Origin: Streptomyces olindensis
GTDB lineage: Bacteria > Actinomycetota > Actinomycetes > Streptomycetales > Streptomycetaceae
Assembly (NCBI GenBank): GCA_000696115.1
Contig: JJOH01000016.1
Coordinates: 62,001 to 126,000, forward strand
Length of the DNA stretch: 64,000 bases
Direction: 5' to 3'
Below the pieces are notes generated by a model that did no database searches, was not told where the DNA came from, and saw only the letters and a program-made list of their open reading frames with translations. This document shows, piece by piece, positions 7,022 to 14,487 of the stretch. The stretch's first letter is position 1. Each line of letters starts with the position of its first letter. Both the position numbers and the translations under genes were made by a program.

Positions 7022-9222
7022 TGCCGCGCGCCTCCATCACCGCTTCCTGCCGGGTCGTACTCGAGTGCCGTCGGTTCGGGAGGCGGCCCCAGAATCGCGA
7101 AGAGCCGGGCGAGGGCGTACTCGAGTTCACCCGCCGCTCTGGCTACCGCGTCGGCCTCGTCCTGGCTGTGCCGCGCGTACTCGCGCAGCAACTCCGCCGT
7201 CGCGAGCCCCGGTCCGGCGAAGGTGTCGCCGTCTGATGCTGTGCCCCGTACGTCGCTGCCCTCGAAGCCGGCGCCGGGCCGCCTGTGCGGCACCGGATAG
7301 CGGCCGGCGGCGAGCGCCCGGCGCAGCCGGTACTCGTCGAGCGGCCCGGAGAACGCCATGCCCTGCCCGTGGGTGCAGCCCATCGCGTGCAGGGCGACGA
7401 CCTGCTCGGGCAGGTCCACGCCTTCGGCCACGGACTGCAGCCCGAGGTCGCCGGCGATGCGCAGCAGCCCACTGGTGATCTTGTGCAGGCGCGCGGACTC
7501 GACGACGCCCTCGACCAGGCCGCGGTCGAGCTTCAGGACGTCGACGGGGAGGCGCCTGAGGGTCGTGATCGCCGCCGGGCCGCTGCCGAACCCGTCGACC
7601 GTGATCCGGACACCGATCCGCCTGAGGGCGCTCAGACGACGTTCCAGTTCGTCCAAGGAGACTGTCGCATCGGCGTCGAACAGCTCGATGATCAGCAACC
7701 CGGAGGGCAGCCCGTGCCGGGTGAGCAGCGCCTCGATCGAGCCGAGGGGCTTCGACGGGTCCAGGAGCCGGCGGGCACTGATGCGGACGGCCACCGGCAC
7801 CGCGTGGCCCGCCGCATACCGTTCTGCGGCCTGTTCGACGGTCTCCTCGATCACCCACCGGTCCAACTCGGCGGTTTCGTCGCTGCCTTCGGCCGCGCGC
7901 TGGATCTCCGCCGGGGTGAAGAGCACCCCTTGCGAGGAGCGCCAGCGCACGTGCGCGGCCACCGCTGTGATCCGGCCGTCCTCCAGGGACACCACGGGCT
8001 GGTGGAGCAGGGCGAACTCGCCGTCGTGGAGCGCGGCGCGCAGCCGTGTGGCCCGCTCGGCCTTGCGGACGGCGTCCTGCTGTATCTGCGGCTTGCGCAG
8101 CTCGACGCGGCCCTTGCCGCCGGCCTTGGCCCGGTGCATCGCCAGGTCCGCGTTGCGCAGCAGTTCGCCCGCGCCGAGGCCGGGCTCGGCGAAGGCGACG
8201 CCGATGGAGGCGTTGACGCGGACATCGTTGCCGTCGATGAGGTAGGGCTGGGAGAGCGTCGTCCTGAGGCGGTCGGCGAAGTCGATGATGTGCTGCGCCC
8301 GGGCGTCCCGGTCGTGGGTGTTGTCCCCGACGATCAGGGCGGCGAACTCGTCCCCGCCGAGCCGTGCGGCGGTGTCGCCCTGGCGGACGGATTCCTGCAG
8401 TCTGCGGGCGGCCTGGACGAGCAGTTCGTCCCCGGCCTGGTGCCCGATGGTGTCGTTGACGGCTTTGAAGCCGTCGAGGTCGATGAAGAGCACGGCCGTG
8501 TTCCGCAGGGCCACGCCCCGGTCGGAGGCGCGGCGGCCCGACAGCGCGTGCTGGACGCGCTTGGTGAACAGGGCGCGGTTGGGCAGGTCGGTGAGCGGGT
8601 CGTGCTCCGCGTTGTGCTGCAACTGGGCCTGGAGCCGGACCCGTTCGGTGACGTCCCTGCTGTTGAAGATGAGGCCGCCGTGGTGCCGTTTGACGATCGA
8701 CTCGACATGGATCCAGGTTCCGTCGCCCGAGCGGAAGCGGCACTCGATGCGCGTGGTGGGCTCCTCGCCCGGGTCGGCGGCGAGGAAACGCCGCACCTCG
8801 TGCACGACGCTGCCCAGGTCCTCCGGGTGGATGAGACCGGCCAGTTCCGTCCCCACCAGATCCTCCGCCGGGCGGCCGTAGACACCCTCGGCGGCCGGGG
8901 AGACGTACCTCAGGATGCCGCTCGGGGCGACGAGCATGATGACGTCGCTCGAGTCCTGCACCAGGGAACGGAAGTAGTTTTCCTTCTGGGACAGTTCCCG
9001 GACGAGTTCCAGGTTGTCGAACAGCGCGAAGGCCTTCTGCACGACGAGAACGAGCACGACCGTGCCGGCCGTGACGAGCATGACGGCTTCGACGCCACGG
9101 CCGCTGAGCGCGGCATAGGAGAGGCCGAGCATCCAGGCGGCCGTCGCAATGACGAGTGCGCGGAGCGCCGAGCCGGTGCGCGTCGGAGCCGCCCTGCGTA
9201 ATGACGACAAGAACTTGCGCAT
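7018..9222 (-). CDS. Membrane PAS-GGDEF-EAL protein with degenerate EAL domain
   Basis: The ATG at 9222 has an AAGGGGG ribosome site and gives 734 residues; a GTG at 9249 is less likely. Order: two transmembrane helices (about 20-40, 45-65), PAS domain (about 75-190), GGDEF domain (about 205-370), EAL-like domain (about 385-625), variable tail. The diguanylate cyclase site GGDEF (289-293) is intact, and an RxxD inhibitory site (RQGD, 280-283) lies exactly five residues before it. In the EAL half the signature Glu-Ala-Leu is AAH (422-424) and the usual DDFGTG is DGFGSG (543-548), so phosphodiesterase activity is probably lost. Likely a cyclase with a sensory or binding EAL domain. Coupled to the next membrane protein gene. 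Confidence 0.93.
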   Translation of the reverse strand: MRKFLSSLRRAAPTRTGSALRALVIATAAWMLGLSYAALSGRGVEAVMLVTAGTVVLVLVVQKAFALFDNLELVRELSQKENYFRSLVQDSSDVIMLVAPSGILRYVSPAAEGVYGRPAEDLVGTELAGLIHPEDLGSVVHEVRRFLAADPGEEPTTRIECRFRSGDGTWIHVESIVKRHHGGLIFNSRDVTERVRLQAQLQHNAEHDPLTDLPNRALFTKRVQHALSGRRASDRGVALRNTAVLFIDLDGFKAVNDTIGHQAGDELLVQAARRLQESVRQGDTAARLGGDEFAALIVGDNTHDRDARAQHIIDFADRLRTTLSQPYLIDGNDVRVNASIGVAFAEPGLGAGELLRNADLAMHRAKAGGKGRVELRKPQIQQDAVRKAERATRLRAALHDGEFALLHQPVVSLEDGRITAVAAHVRWRSSQGVLFTPAEIQRAAEGSDETAELDRWVIEETVEQAAERYAAGHAVPVAVRISARRLLDPSKPLGSIEALLTRHGLPSGLLIIELFDADATVSLDELERRLSALRRIGVRITVDGFGSGPAAITTLRRLPVDVLKLDRGLVEGVVESARLHKITSGLLRIAGDLGLQSVAEGVDLPEQVVALHAMGCTHGQGMAFSGPLDEYRLRRALAAGRYPVPHRRPGAGFEGSDVRGTASDGDTFAGPGLATAELLREYARHSQDEADAVARAAGELEYALARLFAILGPPPEPTALEYDPAGSGDGGARQ

Positions 9223-9286
9223 GCCCGTCCCCCTTCGCGCCGCCTGCACACTATCGAGACTCCGGCAGCACTGTCAGTAAGACAAG

Positions 9287-10210
9287 CTAACTGCTCGTGA
9301 TCGTGTCGACCGCTCCCTCGTCGGGGGTCAGTTCGCCCACCACCCGTTCCGTCACCGGAGCCGGTATGCCGTGGCGGTCGGCGGCGCGGAGCAACGCGCC
9401 GCCGATGGCGTCCAGTTCGAGGGGCCGACCCGCCTCGGCGTCGCGCTGCATCGAGGACTTCATCGACGGCGGGAAGGTGTCGTAGCGGGCGAGGGCCTGG
9501 GCCGGGTCCGCCGGGCCGCCGCACGCGCGGCTGATCGCGGCCGTCTCCTCGACCAGCGCGGTGAGTTCGTCGCGGTGGCGTGTGCGGACCTCGCCGAGAG
9601 GGACGCCGTGGCGGGTGGTCAGCAGGGCCATCGGGGCGAGGAACGACATCTTCGCCCACAGGGCCGCCGTCTCGTCCGCCAGGACCCGGGTGGCCGGGCC
9701 GGCGGCGTTGAAGGTCTCCGCCAGGGCGTCGAGGCGGGCCCGGGGGACGCCCGTGCCGGTCAGGTCGATCTCCGCGAAGGGACTGCCGTGTTCGATGACG
9801 CCGGGGGCGATCCGGGTCGACTCCACGCGGATGACGGCGGGGGCGACGCGGTCGGCCCGGTAGCGGGCGCGCAGGGCCGCCGGGTGTTCGACGCCGTTCA
9901 GGAACGGCACGAGGAGGCCGTCGGACAGCGCGGACGCGGGGACGCGCGCCAGGGCGGCGTCGAGGGTGGTGTGCTTGACGGCGATCAGGCAGGCGTCGAC
10001 CGGTTCGCGCAGCCGGGTGTCGGCCTCCACGCGGGCCGTGAAGTCGCCGAAGCGGCCGCTGCGGACCTGGATGCCGTCGGTGCGCAGGGCGTCGGCCGTC
10101 GTCTCGCCGGCCAGGCAGATCACGCGGTGGCCGGCGCGGGAGAGCAGGGCGGCGAGCAGGCCGCCCACGCCGCCCGGGCCCAGGACGGCCACGGTGATGT
10201 CGTTGCCCAT
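9287..10210 (-). CDS. panE: 2-dehydropantoate 2-reductase-like (ApbA/PanE family)
   Basis: Protein of 307 residues. It has an N-terminal Rossmann fold with the NADPH loop VLGPGGVGG (about 9-17), the family lysine in LIAVKHTT near residue 78, and the C-terminal helical domain with NGVEHPAAL and the FPPSMKSSMQRDAEAGRPLELDAIGG block that carries the catalytic lysine/Asn/Glu region. PanE reduces ketopantoate to pantoate in pantothenate/CoA synthesis. The family has paralogues with other ketoacid substrates, and no other pantothenate gene is nearby, so the exact substrate is uncertain. Confidence 0.85.
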   Translation of the reverse strand: MGNDITVAVLGPGGVGGLLAALLSRAGHRVICLAGETTADALRTDGIQVRSGRFGDFTARVEADTRLREPVDACLIAVKHTTLDAALARVPASALSDGLLVPFLNGVEHPAALRARYRADRVAPAVIRVESTRIAPGVIEHGSPFAEIDLTGTGVPRARLDALAETFNAAGPATRVLADETAALWAKMSFLAPMALLTTRHGVPLGEVRTRHRDELTALVEETAAISRACGGPADPAQALARYDTFPPSMKSSMQRDAEAGRPLELDAIGGALLRAADRHGIPAPVTERVVGELTPDEGAVDTITSS

Positions 10211-10312
10211 GTCGGGTTCCTCTCGTCGGTCGGCCCCGGGATGGTGGCCGCCTCTCCGTGATCATGACAGGAGTCGCTGTCCTACGGGGGCCGAACGGGC
10301 GAGACTGGGGGC

Positions 10313-10543
10313 ATGTGCCGGAGTATCAAGACCCTGCGTCCGCCCGTGCTGCCCGAAGAGGCCACGGCGGAGGACATTCGGGCTGCCGCGTTGCAGTACG
10401 TGCGGAAGGTCTCGGGTTTCCGAGCCCCCGCCGCTCACAACCAGGAGGTGTTCGACCGCGCGGTGGAGGCCGTCGCGCAGGCCACGGCCGAGCTGCTGGA
10501 CGGCCTGGAGGTACGAGGGGCCGGTACGCGCCGGGCGGGCTGA
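10313..10543 (+). CDS. DUF2277 protein
   Basis: Compact protein of 76 residues opening MCRSIKTLRPP, the hallmark of DUF2277. The region up to residue 65 is conserved-looking (EDIRAAALQYVRKVSGFRAPAAHNQEVFDRAVEAVAQAT) and helical. The family is frequent in actinobacteria and has no known function. It is divergent from the PanE-like gene (about 100 bp between starts) and convergent with the following DedA gene. Confidence 0.85.
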   Translation: MCRSIKTLRPPVLPEEATAEDIRAAALQYVRKVSGFRAPAAHNQEVFDRAVEAVAQATAELLDGLEVRGAGTRRAG

Positions 10544-10552
10544 GCGGGCCCG

Positions 10553-11149
10553 CTACGAGGCCCGAGGCTCCCTACGCATCAGGTACGCCGCCCCCGCCCC
10601 CGCCGCGAACAGCGCCCCCACCGACACCGCCGTCGCCAGCCAGCTCGCGCCCAACCAGTGCGCGCCGAAGTAGCCGAGGGCGACGCTGTACACCGCCCAG
10701 GTGAGGCCGGCCAGGGCCGACCAGGGGAGGAAGTCGCGGGCGCGGCGGTGGGCGGCGCCCGCGCCGAGGGAGACGACGGAGCGGCCCGCGGGGGCGAAGC
10801 GGGCGAGGACGACGAGCGCGCCGCCGCCCCGCGCGAGCGCCGCGCCGAGACGTTCCTGCGCGGTGGTCAGGCGCCGGGACCGGGAGATCGCCCGGTCCAG
10901 CCGGTCCCCGCCGCGCCAGGCGAGGCGGTAGGCGACCAGGTCACCCAGGACGGAGGCGGTGGCCGCGCACAGGGTCAGGGCCAGGATGTCGGGCACGTCG
11001 GTCGCCGAGCCCGCGGCCGCCGCCGTGGCCGCCGTGATCACCAGGACGCCGCTGGGCAGCACCGGCAGGAACACGTCGAGCAGGACGGACAGGGCCACCA
11101 CCGCGTAGATCCATGGGCTGCCGATCAGCGACCCCACCTGCTCCAGCAC
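10553..11149 (-). CDS. Second DedA/VTT-family membrane protein
   Basis: Protein of 198 residues with the DedA layout: an N-terminal segment with the LLDVFLPVLPSGVLVITAA signature, the conserved ARFAPAGRSVVSLGAGA motif near residues 114-130 and four or so hydrophobic helices. It is shorter than the paralogue at 240-1034 and lacks a polar tail. Expected role is in membrane energetics or lipid translocation. The upstream region has a run of 10-bp repeats (11301-11335). Confidence 0.86.
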   Translation of the reverse strand: MLEQVGSLIGSPWIYAVVALSVLLDVFLPVLPSGVLVITAATAAAAGSATDVPDILALTLCAATASVLGDLVAYRLAWRGGDRLDRAISRSRRLTTAQERLGAALARGGGALVVLARFAPAGRSVVSLGAGAAHRRARDFLPWSALAGLTWAVYSVALGYFGAHWLGASWLATAVSVGALFAAGAGAAYLMRREPRAS

Positions 11150-11300
11150 CGCAACTCCCCGTGACTCCCCCGTGGGCCAGACCGTGCCGCGATGTCGCGG
11201 GGGGAGCGGCAGGAGTGGCCATGACAGCCATACAGCGTACGCCCGGGGTGTGAGGGCGGTTCACGGGGGGCTCGTACGTTCGGTACGGAGTGTTTCACCT

Positions 11301-11335
11301 CGTCTCGGCTCGTCTCGGCTCATCTCGGCTCGTCC
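11301..11335. repeat. 10-bp tandem repeat, 3.5 copies
   Basis: CGTCTCGGCT occurs twice exactly, then as CATCTCGGCT, then as a partial copy CGTCC. It lies between the second DedA gene and the superoxide dismutase remnant. No function assigned. Confidence 0.7.
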
Positions 11336-11387
11336 GGGTTGTCACCCGGCTGCCGTGTTCCGGGGAGCGGTCGGTGCGGGCGTCCCG

Positions 11388-11660
11388 TAGCGCACGGCGC
11401 GCGGCGGCGCGACGACCGTCCGGCTGCGCGTGACCGGCATGAAGCCCGGGCACGCCTACGGCGTCCACGTCCACCGCGAGCCCTGCGGTGCCGATCCCGA
11501 GGCCGCCGGAGGGCACTACCAGCACCGGCCCTCGGGCGATCCGCACCACGTCGGTCCGCACAACGAGGTCTGGCTCTCCTTCACCGCGGACCGGCAGGGC
11601 GCGGGCGCCCGGGTGGCCTGCTTCACGGTGCCGTTCGGCTGGGTGGCGGCGAGCGGGTAG
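11388..11660 (+). pseudogene. Eroded Cu/Zn superoxide dismutase gene (sodC-like)
   Basis: In frame from 11391 the translation reads RTARGGATTVRLRVTGMKPGHAYGVHVHREPCG, then GGHYQHRPSGDPHHVGPHNEVWLSF, then directly ARVACFTVPFG. Copper ligands HVH, the disulfide Cys of EPCG and a later His pair are recognisable. A TAG at about 11388-11390 cuts off the expected signal-peptide region. The usual stretch between NEVWLSF and the final Cys strand, with the remaining Cu/Zn loop, is missing. The longest intact frame starts at a GTG (11430) and is only 76 codons. I read it as a gene decayed by loss of the N-terminus and an internal deletion; a short functional derivative is less likely. Confidence 0.7.
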
Positions 11661-11670
11661 CGGAAACGCC

Positions 11671-11704
11671 GAACGGCGCCTCCCGTCCGGGAGAGGCGCC
11701 GTTC
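11671..11704. terminator. Bidirectional terminator between sodC remnant and doxX
   Basis: GAACGGCGCCTC (11671-11682) pairs perfectly with GAGGCGCCGTTC (11693-11704) around a 10-nt loop. It lies between two convergent units, so it can serve both. Confidence 0.8.
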
Positions 11705-11726
11705 TCCGTCGAAAGGGCCGGGCGGC

Positions 11727-12176
11727 TCAGGCCGTCACCGGTGTCCGGGCGGACCGCTGCCCCTGCGTCGACGTGCGCTTCGCCAGCAGCCGGTCCAGGC
11801 CGAAGGCGCCGGAGCCCGTGAAGATCAGCAGGAACATGGCCCAGCAGTACATGGCCGCGCCCTCACCGCTGTTCTCGATGGGCCACAGGGCCTGCGGCTG
11901 GTGGACCTTGAAGTACGCGTACGCCATGGCGCCGGAGGAGATGAACGCCGCGATGCGCGTGCCGAGGCCCAGCAGGACCAGGGTGCCGCCGACGAGTTCG
12001 ATGACGGCCGCGTACCAGTTCGGCCAGGCACCGGTGGAGGCGGTGCCGCCCTTGCCGTCCACACCTCCGAGGACGCCGAAGAGCGCGACGGCGCCGTGGC
12101 AGGCGAACAGCAGGCCGATGACGATCCGGAACAGCCCGAGGGCGTACGGCTGCGCGCCGTTGAGGCGTGCGGTCAT
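11727..12176 (-). CDS. DoxX-family membrane protein
   Basis: Start chosen at the ATG at 12176, which has a GGAGACC ribosome site; the frame is open further upstream but without one. The 149-residue product has four hydrophobic helices and the DoxX pattern (LGLFRIVIGLLFACHGAVALFG at the start; ELVGGTLVLLGLGTRIAAF in the middle). DoxX proteins are small membrane components linked to thiol/oxidative-stress complexes in actinobacteria and to thiosulfate:quinone oxidoreductase elsewhere. The short upstream region carries a TTAGG/CCTAA inverted repeat. Confidence 0.85.
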   Translation of the reverse strand: MTARLNGAQPYALGLFRIVIGLLFACHGAVALFGVLGGVDGKGGTASTGAWPNWYAAVIELVGGTLVLLGLGTRIAAFISSGAMAYAYFKVHQPQALWPIENSGEGAAMYCWAMFLLIFTGSGAFGLDRLLAKRTSTQGQRSARTPVTA

Positions 12177-12243
12177 GGGGGGTCTCCTTCGGTTGGCCGG
12201 CCGAGCGGGGCCGGTCGGGGACAGAACCGACGAGTAACCCACG

Positions 12244-12257
12244 TTAGGTGCGCCTAA
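12244..12257. promoter_or_regulatory. TTAGG-N4-CCTAA inverted repeat upstream of doxX
   Basis: TTAGGTGCGCCTAA lies 68 bp before the DoxX start and overlaps the stop codon of the next gene upstream. The arms resemble those of a DmdR/IdeR iron box, but the spacing is 4 instead of 9, so it is not a standard iron box. Confidence 0.35.
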
Positions 12258-14239
12258 TTGATGCTTGCAAGTTCAACATTTGGCCACGGCTTTACCTCTG
12301 GCTGGGATCCGATTCCGGCCCCAGTCGCACGTAGGGCGGCTCTCGCCACCGCGTCCGCGTCCGAAAGGGTGACCGAATCCACACCTGGACGCGCTCCCGC
12401 CGCGGTCACCCAGTGGACGCCTTCTGTCGGCACTCCGAACGCGAACCGCCTTGTGTGTGCAACTCCTTGACGGTCAATCAGATGATACGGGCGCCGGGTC
12501 ACATCCAACCCCCCTGTTTCGTAACCGTCCACGGTGTGCGGGCGGCACTGCCCGCTCCGCAGCAGCCCGGCGAGCAGCTCGTCGGCCGTGCGGCGCAGGT
12601 CGGGTTCGGGCAGTCGGGCCTCTATGAGGGTTCTCACACGGACGGCCGAGCCCGGCACGTCGGGTGAGTACGCCGTCCAGGCCCCGTCCTCGTCCGCCAC
12701 CCGCAACCGCGGCCCGAGCACCGTCACCACACCCGCCTCCACCAGCGCCGCGAGCTCCTCCGTGCGGCGCCGGGGCGGGCCGATGGAGAGGAACGCGTTG
12801 AGCGGGGTGTACCAGCGGTCCAGGTGGTCCCGGCGGGAGTGGCCGGCGAGCCCGCCGTGGTCGACGATCAGCCGCAGTTCGTTGCGCAGGTCGCGCAGCA
12901 CGTCGAGGGCCGCCTTCAGCGGACCGTCCACATTGCCCAGGGCGGCCTGTGCGGCGTCCCGCCGCAGGTACGCCAGCAACCAGTCGCGCCACTCGCCCGG
13001 GTGCGCGAAGTCCTCTCCGGCGTACGGCCGCAGGACCCGCTCCCAGGACCAGCGGCCGGTGCCGGGCACACCGAACTCGTCCAGCAGCAGCGCCTCTCGG
13101 GGATCGCCGTGCGGGACGGCCAGGAAGCGGTCGGCGAACTCCCGGTCCCGCCCGCCCCGTCCCGTGCCGGACGCGGAGGTCGCCGGCCGCCGCAACAGCG
13201 CGCAGTAGTAGACCGTCTCCACCTCCTTCGCCACCAGCGGCCATATCTCCGCCCGGAAGTCCGGCGCCTCCCCGGAGTCCGCGCGCTTGCGGAAGCCCGC
13301 GATCACCTCCGGTGTGAGGACCAGCGGGACGTGCCGGCCGTACGGCCCCTTCGCGTTGTCGCCGCGCGCCTGGTACGGCACGCCGCGCCGGGAACCGGCG
13401 TAGAGCCGTGGCTCGCGGCCGGAGGGGAGATAGCGCAGCCCCCGGTCGTCGCGGACGAAACGGCCGCCGCGGCCGGTCGTCAGCAGGGCCGTGTGGTCGA
13501 AGAAGTTGAGACCGAGGCCGCGCAGCAGGACCGGTTCGCCCGGGGGTACGGCGGACAGGTCGACGTCGGCCGGGTTGGCGGGCGGGACGTGGCGCAGGCC
13601 GTGCCGGGCGGCGTGGGTCGCGAGGCGCCGCTGGACCGGATCGGCGGTCACCGGCAGATGGCCCTGGGCCAGGATCACCGCGGACAGGCCGGTCAGCGTG
13701 CGGCCGTCGTCGAGGGTGAGGGCCTGGTGGCCGCCGGGCATGTCCCGCAGCCCGGTGGCACGCGCCCGGTGCGTCTCCACGCGCACGGCCGCCGGTGCCT
13801 CCCGTACGACCTCGGCGAACACCCACTCCAGGTAACGGCCGTAGTCGGCCCGGGTCGGGTACTCGTCCGGGCCCAGCGCGCCGCGCGCCCACTCGTACAG
13901 GCTCGGGCCCGGGCGGATCGGGCCCGAGCAGTCCACGCTGTCGTCGGTGAACAGGGTCACCTGGCAGGCGACGGTGTTCATCAGCAGCTCGGACGATTGG
14001 GCGGTACGCCAGACCCGGCCCGGCCCGGGCGGATCGGGGTCGACGACGTGCACCGTCAGCCGGGCACCGGGCGGGAGGAGTTCCGGGGCGGAGGCGCACA
14101 GGCGTTCCAGGACGCTGGTGCCGCGGGGCCCGGCCCCGACCAGGGCGAGGGAGAGCGACCCCGGTTGACGGGGCGGTGTGGATTCCTCTGCCGGTGCGGA
14201 TGCCGCTGCCGGTGCGGATTCCTCGGTCGACGCAGACAA
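12254..14239 (-). CDS. FAD/NAD(P)-binding protein (NAD_binding_9 type)
   Basis: The start is set at a TTG (14239) with GGAG 8 bp upstream; no ATG or GTG fits better, giving 661 residues. After a Ser/Ala/Pro-rich lead the dinucleotide-binding site ALVGAGPRGTSVLERL appears at about residue 30, followed by the pattern of this family (WRTAQSSELLMNTV, VILAQGHLP, GLGLNFFDHTALL). Such proteins are FAD-dependent oxidoreductases of unknown substrate, some tied to siderophore or amino-acid N-hydroxylation. It lies downstream of, and in the same direction as, the PhoD gene, 233 bp away. The last ~60 codons have lower GC than the body. Confidence 0.82.
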   Translation of the reverse strand: MSASTEESAPAAASAPAEESTPPRQPGSLSLALVGAGPRGTSVLERLCASAPELLPPGARLTVHVVDPDPPGPGRVWRTAQSSELLMNTVACQVTLFTDDSVDCSGPIRPGPSLYEWARGALGPDEYPTRADYGRYLEWVFAEVVREAPAAVRVETHRARATGLRDMPGGHQALTLDDGRTLTGLSAVILAQGHLPVTADPVQRRLATHAARHGLRHVPPANPADVDLSAVPPGEPVLLRGLGLNFFDHTALLTTGRGGRFVRDDRGLRYLPSGREPRLYAGSRRGVPYQARGDNAKGPYGRHVPLVLTPEVIAGFRKRADSGEAPDFRAEIWPLVAKEVETVYYCALLRRPATSASGTGRGGRDREFADRFLAVPHGDPREALLLDEFGVPGTGRWSWERVLRPYAGEDFAHPGEWRDWLLAYLRRDAAQAALGNVDGPLKAALDVLRDLRNELRLIVDHGGLAGHSRRDHLDRWYTPLNAFLSIGPPRRRTEELAALVEAGVVTVLGPRLRVADEDGAWTAYSPDVPGSAVRVRTLIEARLPEPDLRRTADELLAGLLRSGQCRPHTVDGYETGGLDVTRRPYHLIDRQGVAHTRRFAFGVPTEGVHWVTAAGARPGVDSVTLSDADAVARAALRATGAGIGSQPEVKPWPNVELASIN

Positions 14240-14421
14240 GGGTGGAACTCCAGGGCGTGGGGGGGCGCATGGGTCGGAGGTCCGCCGGTGGGGAAGCGGA
14301 CGGTCCGCCTCATCATGCCGTCGCCGGGAGCGGGAGTCGGGGCCCGCGGGGAAGGATTGACACTCGCTGTGGCATGCGTCACTAGCATCACGGGTCACAG
14401 CGGCAACAAACGGGCGGTACG

Positions 14422-14487
14422 GGTGGGTTACGGGGCAAGCTGCGGGTGCGTTAGGGGCAAGCTGCGGGTGGGTTACGGGGCAAGCTC
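14422..14487. repeat. Three tandem copies of the 3' end of the PhoD gene
   Basis: The last codons and stop of the PhoD gene (minus strand, Leu-Ala-Pro-stop) recur downstream. TTA, the complement of the stop, begins at 14473 (the real stop), 14451 and 14428, giving a pitch of 22-23 bp, with the unit TTACGGGGCAAGCTGCGGG repeated. Each copy keeps the stop triplet. Confidence 0.85.

Noticed and set aside
11430..11660. Complete small superoxide dismutase gene
   Set aside because: The frame lacks the signal peptide, the first strands and an internal block; related sequence continues upstream of the start across a stop codon.
12244..12257. Classical DmdR/IdeR iron box
   Set aside because: The half-sites fit but the spacer is 4 instead of 9 bp.
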